Assembly (NCBI GenBank): GCA_964611755.1
Contig: CAZTBB010000001.1
Coordinates: 62,001 to 126,000 of the forward strand
DNA from: CAZTBB01 sp964611755
GTDB lineage: Bacteria; Pseudomonadota; Alphaproteobacteria; Micavibrionales; Micavibrionaceae
DNA: 64,000 nt
Direction: 5' to 3'
Shown: positions 41,566-48,972 of the stretch, one piece after another
Layout of the letters: each line of letters starts with the position of its first letter
Position numbering within the stretch: position 1 is the stretch's first letter
The notes under the pieces: generated by a model
Databases searched by the model: none
Told to the model about the DNA's origin: nothing
What the model saw: only the letters and a program-made list of their open reading frames with translations
Program-made: the position numbers and the translations under genes

Positions 41566-42060
41566 ATGGCACAGATTTCGACCTCACTGCGTAATGATGA
41601 GTATGACCGTGATATTCAGATCAATCTGATATTGCCGGAATTAAGAGTACAATCGATTAAACAGCTCTATGAGGCCTTGGCATCGCATATGGCCCCGCAT
41701 CTTGATATGGGGGCGATGAATTTGGCCAGATTATTGATGAGCAGTATTGATCACGAGAATTACGAGAGCACAAATGGCGTTCTTGTTCCTGATTTGAAAA
41801 TTGCGGGGATTTATTCCAGTTTCACTGCCTTTGCCCGTTTATCAGCGCCCATTAAAAGCGAGAATGGTGACGAGATTGATTTGGTGTGCATCTTGATATC
41901 ACCCCAAAGCGAAACGCCGAAACATTTGCGCAAATTATCACGCATATCGCGCCTGTTTCAGGATACAAAATTATGCGAACGCTTACGTGAAACAGAAGAT
42001 ATTGGATCTATACGCGCGTTAATAGCCAGCCCGGATGGCTGGATGATGGCCGCAGCATAA
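41566..42060 (+). CDS. ptsN: PtsN-like EIIA(Ntr) homologue lacking the active-site His
   Basis: 164 residues from the ATG at 41566, chosen for its AAGGGGG ribosome-binding site; a frame opens at 41521. The fold is that of EIIA-Ntr: a start resembling LILPELRVQSIKQLYEALAS, LLMSSIDHENYESTNGVL, then FARLSAPIKSENGDEIDLVC and HLRKLSRISRLFQDTKLCER. In PtsN the phosphorylated His lies in a G-x-A-I-P-H-x motif; here the same place reads GVLVPDLKIAG, with Asp76 where His is expected. Phosphoryl transfer from NPr should therefore be impossible in the normal way. The position after rpoN-hpf supports orthology with PtsN. It may work as a phosphorylation-independent or phosphomimetic regulator. Confidence 0.82.
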   Translation: MAQISTSLRNDEYDRDIQINLILPELRVQSIKQLYEALASHMAPHLDMGAMNLARLLMSSIDHENYESTNGVLVPDLKIAGIYSSFTAFARLSAPIKSENGDEIDLVCILISPQSETPKHLRKLSRISRLFQDTKLCERLRETEDIGSIRALIASPDGWMMAAA

Positions 42061-42078
42061 ATCTATTAGAAATAGGCC

Positions 42079-42315
42079 CTAGTGAACGGTAACCGGCTTC
42101 ATATCATGATGAATGATGATGGCCTGCGCCTCCTCAAAACTCTCCATAATGGATAAGGGTGACCCATCAGCACTATGGACGGCAAAGACGCTTTGATTGT
42201 CGACCTGGAGCGGGCGAATATATGCGATTTGTTCTATCCCGAAATTACGAAAATCTTCATCGGTGATTTGTTTTAAAAGTTCTGTAATATCTGGTATTTG
42301 GTTGTTATTAATCAT
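42079..42315 (-). CDS. DUF1150 family protein
   Basis: 78 residues. It matches the short DUF1150 family: ITDEDFRNFGIEQIAYIRPL near residue 20 and the end VFAVHSADGSPLSIMESFEE, with conserved FG-x-x-x-x-AYIRP. The family is found next to Hsp20 genes in alphaproteobacteria and its function is unknown. It lies 93 bases downstream of hsp20 on the same strand, so it should be induced with it by heat. It converges with the PtsN-like gene, 18 bases apart. Confidence 0.85.
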   Translation of the reverse strand: MINNNQIPDITELLKQITDEDFRNFGIEQIAYIRPLQVDNQSVFAVHSADGSPLSIMESFEEAQAIIIHHDMKPVTVH

Positions 42316-42408
42316 GTTCTGACCTTGTTTAACCTTTAAATTATATCAAAAATGTCTAAAGAAAGCACAAAGATAGCGCTAGAATGCCCACAGGAGGCGA
42401 TTTAGAGG

Positions 42409-42891
42409 CTATTTCTTTGGTTTTTTAGGCTTTGTAGGGTCCAAATCAATGGCTTTTGTCTCGGGAGCCTGATTTTCATGCGGATCGCTGATTTTGATTT
42501 TCTTGGCATTGGATTCCGGGATAATGCGCTCCATATCGATATGCAGCAAGCCGTTATCCATGCTCGCGCCGAGCACTTCAATACCTTCGGCCAGAATAAA
42601 TCCCCTCTGGAATTGACGGGCGGCAATGCCACGATGAAGGAAAATGCGCTCCCCATCATCGAATTGCTTGCCGCGAACGGTTAGCTGGTTGTTCTCGATT
42701 TCAACATCCAGCTCGTCCATCGTAAATCCGGCAACAGCCAGCGTGATACGAAGACCATTTGGGCCAATTTGTTCAATATTATAAGGGGGATAACCTTCAC
42801 CGGCGGATTTTCGCATGCGGTGGACGGTTTCTTCAAAGTTTTCAAACCCGAGAAATAAAGGGCTATCAAACAGGGATAGTCGCGTTGACAT
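42409..42891 (-). CDS. Hsp20 small heat-shock protein, IbpA type
   Basis: 160 residues with the alpha-crystallin domain. N-terminus MSTRLSLFDSPLFLGFENFE resembles IbpA; the core has YPPYNIEQIGPNGLRITLAV (near residue 35), FTMDELDVEIENNQLTVRGK (near 55) and the HRGIAARQFQRGFILAEGIE block (near 85). The C-terminal tail is charged and ends in Lys/Pro-rich sequence. It is an ATP-independent chaperone that holds aggregating proteins for disaggregation. A sigma-32-type promoter (42968-42995) and a possible ROSE thermometer with the SD at 42899-42904 lie upstream. DUF1150 follows in the same unit. Confidence 0.93.
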   Translation of the reverse strand: MSTRLSLFDSPLFLGFENFEETVHRMRKSAGEGYPPYNIEQIGPNGLRITLAVAGFTMDELDVEIENNQLTVRGKQFDDGERIFLHRGIAARQFQRGFILAEGIEVLGASMDNGLLHIDMERIIPESNAKKIKISDPHENQAPETKAIDLDPTKPKKPKK

Positions 42892-42961
42892 TATGCATCT
42901 CCTCTAAAAAAATGAGCGAGTTTAAGTTTATGAAGACCCGCATAAAGCAGCGCCTTCAACC
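42892..42961 (-). promoter_or_regulatory. candidate ROSE-type RNA thermometer in the hsp20 leader
   Basis: In the predicted leader of about 70 bases the SD GAGGAG (42899-42904) can pair with CTCGCTC (42914-42920): CTC-(G)-CTC against GAGGAG with one unpaired G, over a nine-base A/T-only loop. This contains the U-Y-G-C-U anti-SD motif of ROSE elements. A second stem, TTTATG with CATAAA and an eight-base loop, lies upstream. Melting of the SD stem at high temperature would allow translation of hsp20. Seen: pairing and motif. Inferred: thermosensing. Confidence 0.55.
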
Positions 42962-42967
42962 ATTATT

Positions 42968-42995
42968 ATATAGGATATCAGAAAAAAGGTTCAAG
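42968..42995 (-). promoter_or_regulatory. sigma-32 (RpoH)-type promoter of hsp20
   Basis: On the minus strand CTTGAA (42990-42995) and CCTATAT (42968-42974) are separated by 15 bases, close to the RpoH consensus CTTGAA / CCYATnT. Transcription would start near 42961, giving the ~70-base leader with the proposed thermometer. Confidence 0.65.
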
Positions 42996-42998
42996 CAA

Positions 42999-43235
42999 TT
43001 AAGCGCCTAAAAGGCTTTTAACTTTGTTTTTCGAGCGCGATTTCACAAAAGCACGGTCGCAATACCCGCATTCGATAAGATCTTTACCATCGAAACTGTA
43101 CCAGACTTTGGGGTGACCAAGAGCACCGCCGCCGCCATCACAGGACACGCCATCGGCATCATTATCGATGATAATGACTTCAGGCTCAGAAATTTTAATA
43201 GAGTTCTGTGACAAACCAGTGACCTTTGTTATCAT
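42999..43235 (-). CDS. CHCC-type zinc-finger protein, NDUFS6-like
   Basis: 78 residues. The C-terminal part has the zinc-ligand pattern of the zf-CHCC family: CDGGGGALGHPKVWYSFDGK (near residue 35) and IECGYCDRAFV (near 56). In mitochondria the related NDUFS6/13-kDa subunit of complex I uses this fold; in alphaproteobacteria it is a short stand-alone protein of unclear function, perhaps in respiratory complex assembly. Its stop overlaps the area just upstream of the hsp20 promoter. It diverges from the gene at 43332. The sequence has all four expected ligands (Cys, His, Cys, Cys). Confidence 0.83.
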   Translation of the reverse strand: MITKVTGLSQNSIKISEPEVIIIDNDADGVSCDGGGGALGHPKVWYSFDGKDLIECGYCDRAFVKSRSKNKVKSLLGA

Positions 43236-43331
43236 GTTGTTTGCAATTATCTTGTATAATTAAAATGTGCGTAAATGAGGCATAATTCAAGCATAAAAAG
43301 CAAAATGTTGAGAATGGTTTCGGAGTAAAGA

Positions 43332-43745
43332 GTGCGGGTCGTCAGTATGGGTGCAAACTTGGATATAAAATTTATTGATAACACGCGTATAGCAGCGAAT
43401 TTAGGTAATTATGAGGCCATAGATGTGGTTGTCGCCCCAGTCATAGAGAGTTGGCGGGAATCCATGTTCAGCTTTGAATGGCTTGATAAGCAAGGCGACA
43501 TCCGGTCATTGGACGACCTGCCGGATAAAGAAAAGCCGAAGCGTGAGCGTGTTGAGGCGCTTTTGGCCGCGCAAGAGAGCATAGAAAAACCTGTTTTAGG
43601 AATAGGCCTGAAGGATAATGTAGAAATCGGTATGGGGCGCGCCGAGTTTTTAACCTTGGCGGCGCATAAGTTAGAAATTATTCCAGTGCATGTGCCAAAA
43701 TCCAATCTGGAGGATTTTAAGCCGTTTGTTTACACTGGGGATTAG
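43332..43745 (+). CDS. hypothetical protein
   Basis: 137 residues from a GTG at 43332, supported by a GGAG six bases upstream; an internal ATG at 43350 has no ribosome-binding site. No signal peptide or membrane span. The sequence is a mix of strands and helices (DIKFIDNTRIAANLGNYEAI, ESIEKPVLGIGLKDNVEIGM) with no recognised motif or Cys. It reads divergently from the zinc-finger gene and precedes the pilin-like gene by 33 bases, so the two may be cotranscribed. Function unknown. Confidence 0.65.
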   Translation: MRVVSMGANLDIKFIDNTRIAANLGNYEAIDVVVAPVIESWRESMFSFEWLDKQGDIRSLDDLPDKEKPKRERVEALLAAQESIEKPVLGIGLKDNVEIGMGRAEFLTLAAHKLEIIPVHVPKSNLEDFKPFVYTGD

Positions 43746-43778
43746 AATAACGGTGAGAGGAAAAGGGGATAAAGCGCC

Positions 43779-44489
43779 ATGACACAGAGAAAAAACGAGA
43801 GCGGAAACGCGATTTTTATGATTTTACTGGGTGTGGCTTTGCTCGCGGCTTTGACCTTTGCCGTCACGCAAAGTAATCGCGGCAGTACAAACCAGCTTAA
43901 TCAGGAGCGCGCCAGTATTTACGCCTCAGAGATTATTGAATACAGCAATGTTGTCAGCGCCGCCGTAGCGCAGCTGCGGTTGCGCGGCTGTGCGGATGAG
44001 CGGTTGAATTTTGCGAATACACTTGTTGCAGGCTATGACAATGTAACGGCCCCGGCCAATGGGCGCTGTGATGTCTTTAGCCCGTCAGGCGGCGGTGTTG
44101 CTTTCCAGGATGCGGAAGATGGCTGGTTTGATACAGCGCAGTCGGGCGAAACAGGTTTCGGGAACTGGTACATCTCGGGCCGCTCTCGCGTCGTTGAGGT
44201 TGGAACAACATGTGCAACAACCGATTGTTCCGAGCTTCTTTTGGTTGCGCCTTATCTGGATCGTGCCATTTGTGAGGAGATTAATAGCGCTCTTGGTATT
44301 CCGGGCATTCCTCAAGACCAAGGCGTATCCGTTAATTTTCTTACACAATTTACCGGATCCAATTGGAACACAACCATTATTGAAGATGCCGGTGGTGAAT
44401 TGCACGGGAAGAGCGCCGGATGTTTTGAGGGCGATACCACACCAGCCGCAGGAACGTATCATTATTACAAAGTCTTGATAGCGCGTTAA
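43779..44489 (+). CDS. pilin-like secreted protein with six cysteines
   Basis: 236 residues. The N-terminus has a short polar leader ending in Gly (MTQRKNESG) and then a 20-residue hydrophobic helix (NAIFMILLGVALLAALTFAV), the layout of type IV prepilin-like proteins, although the residue after Gly is Asn rather than Phe and the fifth-position Glu is absent. The rest is extracytoplasmic with six Cys, two of them in TTCATTDC, suggesting disulfides. I associate this type of protein with Micavibrio-like bacteria, where several paralogues occur, but cannot verify this here. RBS GAGAGGAAAAGGGG precedes the ATG. It converges on cysS with a one-base gap. Confidence 0.7.
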   Translation: MTQRKNESGNAIFMILLGVALLAALTFAVTQSNRGSTNQLNQERASIYASEIIEYSNVVSAAVAQLRLRGCADERLNFANTLVAGYDNVTAPANGRCDVFSPSGGGVAFQDAEDGWFDTAQSGETGFGNWYISGRSRVVEVGTTCATTDCSELLLVAPYLDRAICEEINSALGIPGIPQDQGVSVNFLTQFTGSNWNTTIIEDAGGELHGKSAGCFEGDTTPAAGTYHYYKVLIAR

Positions 44490-44490
44490 A

Positions 44491-45861
44491 TTAAACGGCC
44501 TTGCGCCAGATCGTGCCGTCCGGCGTATCTTCAATTTCAATGCCTTGTGCCAAAAGATCATCACGAATTTGATCGGCCTGCGCAAAGTCCTTATCGGCTC
44601 TGGCCTGTTTGCGCTTGGCAATCAGCTCTTCGATATGGCCAGCATCGACATCACCGCTATCATAACCAAGCCAAGCGGCGGGGTCTTCATTCAAGATGCC
44701 CATGATCTGGCCGGTGCCTTTGAGCGCGCTTAAAAGCTCTGGTGAGTTTGGCTGTTTGAGAAGCATATTGATCTCGGCAATGGCTTGCGGGGTGTTCAGA
44801 TCATCACATAATGCATCCATGATGGGCGCCGGGACGTCGGCATCGGCCTCCATGCCCTCTTCGGCCATTTGATGCAGGCGCGTATAGATTTTATCGAGCA
44901 GCTTTTTCATCTGTCCAAGCTTATCATCTGACCAGTCGAGCGGATGGCGGTATTGCGCAGAGAGGAGCGCCATGCGAATGACCTCACCCTTTTCGCCCTG
45001 TTCCAAAAGATCATGGGCGAGGACAACATTGCCCAAAGATTTGGACATTTTTTCGCCCTCAACAGTTACAAACCCGTTATGCACCCAGTATTTGGAGAAG
45101 GCCTCCAAATCATTATGGCCATGTGCGCAGCAACTTTGGGCAATTTCATTTTCATGGTGCGGGAATTTCAAATCGGCACCGCCGCCATGAATATCAAAAG
45201 GCAGACCTAAATGCGCTTCGGCCATGGCGGAGCATTCAATATGCCAACCGGGGCGACCGCGTCCCCATGGGCTTTCCCAGCCAGGTTGATCATCATTAGA
45301 ATGTTTCCAGAGGACGAAATCCGCTCCATCCTTTTTATACGGTGCGACATCAACCCGGGCACCGGCGAGTTGTTCATCGCGGCTGCGCCCGGACAGGCCG
45401 CCATAGGCCGAAAAAGACGGCACATTGAACAAGACATGGCCTTCCGCCTCATAGGCATGGCCGCGCTCTATAAGCTGTTCGATCAGCTTAATCATATGCG
45501 GGATATGATCGGTGGCGCGGGGCTGGATATCGGGTTTGGACACGCCAAGAGCCGCCATATCATCATTGTAGATGGTTTCATAACGCAGCGTGATCGCACT
45601 GATCTGCTCACCGCTATCGGCCGCGGCTTGCATGATTTTGTCATCAACATCGGTGATGTTGGAAACATAGGTGACTTGCGGGTAAATAAATTTGAGAACA
45701 CGTGAGAGCATATCGAAGACAACAGCCATGCGGGCATTGCCGATATGCGCATAATTATAGACCGTTGGTCCACAGGCATAGATACGGATATGCGCGGGAT
45801 CAATGGGCTCAAAAACCTGTTTTTTTCTCTCCAAGGAGTTGTAAATCTGAAGCTCTGACAT
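44491..45861 (-). CDS. cysS: cysteinyl-tRNA synthetase
   Basis: 456 residues from the ATG at 45861 (MSELQIYNSLERKKQVFEPI); a frame open to 45936 adds residues unlike the family. Class I signature HIGN in ACGPTVYNYAHIGNARMAVV (near residue 30) and KMSKS in GEKMSKSLGNVVLAH (near 268). Zinc ligands are in ACGPT, WHIECSAMAE (near 206) and the HHENEIAQSC stretch. The C-terminal DALR domain and tail (AKRKQARADKDFAQADQIRD) are complete. It charges tRNA-Cys. The promoter region shared with divergent folE is about 90 bases. Confidence 0.97.
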   Translation of the reverse strand: MSELQIYNSLERKKQVFEPIDPAHIRIYACGPTVYNYAHIGNARMAVVFDMLSRVLKFIYPQVTYVSNITDVDDKIMQAAADSGEQISAITLRYETIYNDDMAALGVSKPDIQPRATDHIPHMIKLIEQLIERGHAYEAEGHVLFNVPSFSAYGGLSGRSRDEQLAGARVDVAPYKKDGADFVLWKHSNDDQPGWESPWGRGRPGWHIECSAMAEAHLGLPFDIHGGGADLKFPHHENEIAQSCCAHGHNDLEAFSKYWVHNGFVTVEGEKMSKSLGNVVLAHDLLEQGEKGEVIRMALLSAQYRHPLDWSDDKLGQMKKLLDKIYTRLHQMAEEGMEADADVPAPIMDALCDDLNTPQAIAEINMLLKQPNSPELLSALKGTGQIMGILNEDPAAWLGYDSGDVDAGHIEELIAKRKQARADKDFAQADQIRDDLLAQGIEIEDTPDGTIWRKAV

Positions 45862-45953
45862 AGTTTTATTGATCAAAATGCTCTTTTTTACTGGAAAATA
45901 AGGGATAATCACGCTAATACCAAGCGTTAAATGCATTTAAGGTTGATGAAAAT

Positions 45954-46577
45954 ATGGCAGTTGAAAAAATGACTTCGGATATTATTAAACCAGAAAAATT
46001 TCAAGGCGGTGAGCGCCCATCACGCGAAGAGGCCGAAAAAGCGGTTGAAACATTGATCCGTTGGGCCGGAGATGATCCAGCCCGCGAGGGGTTAAAAGAC
46101 ACGCCTGGGCGCGTGACCCGCGCCTATGAAGAGTTTTTCAAAGGCTATGCACTGGATGCGGAAAAGGAACTATCCAAAACATTCGAAGATATTCAGGGCT
46201 TTGACGATATGGTGATTGTCCGTGATATCGAGTTTACATCACATTGTGAGCACCACATGGTGCCCATTATCGGGAAAGCGCATGTCGGTTATTGGCCGGA
46301 TCAAAAAATTGTCGGTATCTCAAAACTGGCGCGCATTGTTGATATTTATGCCAAGCGTTTGGTGTCTCAAGAAACCATGACCAAGCAGGTGGTAAATTGT
46401 ATTGAAAGCGCGCTGAGCCCTAGAGGCGCGGCGGTGATGATTGATGCCAACCATCAATGCATGTCTATTCGCGGCGTGAATAAATTGCAATCATCGACCG
46501 TGACAACCATGTTTAGTGGCGTGTTCAAAGACGACGAGCATGTGCGCCGTCGTTTCATGGATATGATCAAGGCTTAA
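45954..46577 (+). CDS. folE: GTP cyclohydrolase I
   Basis: 207 residues. FolE converts GTP to dihydroneopterin triphosphate, the first step of tetrahydrofolate synthesis and of queuosine-type pathways. Motifs include ARE-GLKDTPGRVTRAYEEFF (near residue 40), the zinc site in TSHCEHHMVPIIGKAHVGY (near 95), GISKLARIVDIYAKRLVSQE and NHQCMSIRGV with the second zinc Cys (near 175). All zinc ligands are present (Cys, His, Cys). Divergent from cysS; converges on the receiver protein at 46586, nine bases apart. Confidence 0.96.
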   Translation: MAVEKMTSDIIKPEKFQGGERPSREEAEKAVETLIRWAGDDPAREGLKDTPGRVTRAYEEFFKGYALDAEKELSKTFEDIQGFDDMVIVRDIEFTSHCEHHMVPIIGKAHVGYWPDQKIVGISKLARIVDIYAKRLVSQETMTKQVVNCIESALSPRGAAVMIDANHQCMSIRGVNKLQSSTVTTMFSGVFKDDEHVRRRFMDMIKA

Positions 46578-46585
46578 GATATTAT

Positions 46586-47497
46586 CTAGTGCATCATCGT
46601 TGTAGCAGATGTTGTATCCGCCGATTTTTGTATCTGCGCCCTGATATAGGGTGATCCTTTCACCATATTGACCAGACGCTCCTTTGAAAATGGCTTTTTC
46701 AAGAAGGCATGTGCGCCATTATGGTGCGATTGCACTATATTATTCTTCATCGTATCAACGCTGAGCATAATAACATGCGCCTCGGGATCAATGGCCTTGA
46801 TCGATTGCAAAACCTGATGGCCGCTCAGGCCCGGCAAATGAATATCCAAAAAGACGATATCGGGCGCATGTTCAATATAGGATTGAATGGCCTCTTCGCC
46901 TGTCTTACATAGCTGGATGTCGTAATCCTTGTTCAGGATATTCGCAGCATATGTGGCTGTGAAGCGATCATCTTCAACCACCATGACCAATGGGTGGTCA
47001 CGTTTTTCACGGCGCACGGCAATCGATTTTATTTTATTTTGATCTGTCATAGCCGCATATGATTCAAAACGTTTGGATGTTAAAAACTTTTCATCGGCCA
47101 ATTTTTGATAGTTGTAAATTTCACCATTCAAAAATCCATAATCCGAATAATCAGCCTGAATTTTATCGCTGACGGTTGTGTAAAGATTTTGCAGATCATT
47201 GCGCTGTTTGTTGTTCTCCGGCTCACACAACATGACAATATCGCCATCGCTGAAAAGGTAGAGCAAGCCCTCTTTCGGGCTGATCGTGCTTCCATGCATC
47301 ATATCAAGAACAGAGCGACTATATTTTTTATGCTCGGTTAAAATCGTTTCGATTTTGGCCGGATTTTCGATGATTTTGTAATGATCAAGATTCTTGGACA
47401 AAGCAAAATAAATGGCGGCCCAGTCATGACCCCCATGTTTTAGATTTTCTAAGAACGTCACAAAGTGATGCTCTGCGCTTTTTGTAATTAACTTCAT
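46586..47497 (-). CDS. response-regulator receiver with novel N-terminal domain
   Basis: 303 residues from the ATG at 47497, preceded by a GGGG ribosome-binding site. The C-terminal receiver domain (about residues 165-285) is intact: acidic pair in MVVEDDRFTATYAANI, phosphorylation Asp in APDIVFLDIHLPGLSGHQVL and Lys in GAHAFLKKPFSKERL. Residues 1-160 are not recognised; they are helical with HHFVTFLENLKHGGHDWAAI and LLYLFSDGDIVMLCEPENNK. The receiver being at the C-terminus means the output, if any, is the N-terminal half. No DNA-binding domain is visible, so it may act by protein contact. It is a single gene with 153 bases of AT-rich DNA before the divergent gene at 47651, and no kinase is adjacent. 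Confidence 0.8.
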   Translation of the reverse strand: MKLITKSAEHHFVTFLENLKHGGHDWAAIYFALSKNLDHYKIIENPAKIETILTEHKKYSRSVLDMMHGSTISPKEGLLYLFSDGDIVMLCEPENNKQRNDLQNLYTTVSDKIQADYSDYGFLNGEIYNYQKLADEKFLTSKRFESYAAMTDQNKIKSIAVRREKRDHPLVMVVEDDRFTATYAANILNKDYDIQLCKTGEEAIQSYIEHAPDIVFLDIHLPGLSGHQVLQSIKAIDPEAHVIMLSVDTMKNNIVQSHHNGAHAFLKKPFSKERLVNMVKGSPYIRAQIQKSADTTSATTMMH

Positions 47498-47650
47498 TTT
47501 TTGTCCCCACACTACCCCGAAGCAACTCGATAGATTGCTTTCTTTTATAGTTATTCATTTATTATACAAAAAATTAAATTAATATATTCTAATAAAAACC
47601 ATGCATTTAATTAAAATTGTACAGAGCTAAAAAAGCATTAATAAAACCAT

Positions 47651-48874
47651 ATGGATAAAGATCAGCGTATCATTGCGGACTTGCTCTCGGAAGACATTCG
47701 GGATTTCATGAAACGCCATGCGCAAAAAAATATTGCGGATTTGGCCTTGCATCGGCCTAAAAACGCACAAAATTGGCCTTATGATGCTGTTCTGGATCAA
47801 ATGAAGGCGCGGCAAAAGCAGGCGGGCAAGTTTGATCCATGGTTGGAAAAATCGACCCAAATTCTGCTGCCCCGCCCCGATATTGTTGAGCAGGCCTCAT
47901 CCCATGTCATGGCAAGATATAAAGCCTCGCTTGTTTCGGGGCAGAGCTTTGTAGATTTAACCATGGGCTCGGGCATGGATAGTTGGGCTTTGTCACAAAA
48001 GTTTAAACAAGGAATAGCCATCGATTTGGATGCCCAAAATATCCATTACGCAGCGCATAATTTTAAGGCTCTTGGCATTGATAACATCATGGCTTTGCAA
48101 TCGGATGCTGAGGGGTATATTCAAAACATGGATCATGTGGATTGCGTGTATATTGACCCGCAAAGACGTGACCCATCCCGCAAAGGGCATGTTAATTTTG
48201 CAGATTGCCAGCCAAACCTTCTTCACCTCATGCCTGTATTACGGGATAAAACACAGATATTGATGATCAAAGCCTCACCAATGTTGGATATAGCGCGCGC
48301 CGTACAAGAGTTGGGAGCGGTATCATCCGTTCATGTGGTTGAATGGAGGCGCGAATGCCGTGAAGTGATATTCCTATGTGATTTCAGCAAAGAAACAGAT
48401 ATGCAGGACATCCCCATTCATGCCATCGCCATTGATGATGACGCATGCATTTTATATGATTTTCAGATATCGCGCCGCCAAGAAAGCGCTGCTGAATTGG
48501 TTTTGGGGGAGGTGGAGGATTATCTCTACGAGCCGGGGCCTGCCTTTATGAAGGCTGGCGGGTTTAAAAGTCTCTTGCATCAATATGGTCTTAAAAAATT
48601 GCATATGGATACGCATCTTTACACATCGAGCGATGCCATCATCGATTTTCCGGGGCGTATATTTGCTGTGCAGAATATTGTTGCTGCAAACAAGAAAGAG
48701 GTACAGGCCATATTACCCGGGCGTCAGGCAAATATAAGTGTGCGTAATTTTCCGATGCATGTGGATGCGTTGAAAAAGAAATTGGGCATCAAAGACGGAG
48801 GGTCAGAGTACCTCTTTGCCTGCACACATATGAACAATAAGAAAATCATGATTCACGGGCAAAAAATTCAATAA
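47651..48874 (+). CDS. class I SAM methyltransferase with THUMP-like region, PG_1098 type
   Basis: 407 residues. Motif I appears as FVDLTMGSGMDSWALSQKF (near residue 100) and the target motif as CVYIDPQRRDPSRKG (near 165), followed by CQPNLLHLMPVL. A C-terminal THUMP-like/ferredoxin-like part follows (about 270-395, with FPMHVDALKKKLGIKDGGSE). This is the arrangement of the PG_1098-like methyltransferases, which I know mainly from Bacteroidota; they are presumed to act on RNA but the target is unknown. It is a single gene between divergent neighbours. The alphaproteobacterial setting is unusual, and transfer is possible. Confidence 0.8.
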   Translation: MDKDQRIIADLLSEDIRDFMKRHAQKNIADLALHRPKNAQNWPYDAVLDQMKARQKQAGKFDPWLEKSTQILLPRPDIVEQASSHVMARYKASLVSGQSFVDLTMGSGMDSWALSQKFKQGIAIDLDAQNIHYAAHNFKALGIDNIMALQSDAEGYIQNMDHVDCVYIDPQRRDPSRKGHVNFADCQPNLLHLMPVLRDKTQILMIKASPMLDIARAVQELGAVSSVHVVEWRRECREVIFLCDFSKETDMQDIPIHAIAIDDDACILYDFQISRRQESAAELVLGEVEDYLYEPGPAFMKAGGFKSLLHQYGLKKLHMDTHLYTSSDAIIDFPGRIFAVQNIVAANKKEVQAILPGRQANISVRNFPMHVDALKKKLGIKDGGSEYLFACTHMNNKKIMIHGQKIQ

Positions 48875-48972
48875 AATTTTAAGGACTTTTGAGGTATTAT
48901 AGAGAGTTGGTGTGTGCGAGAGAATAATCTATTTGCACTATGGGGATTCTAAAATAGAATAGGGCTATCGGA

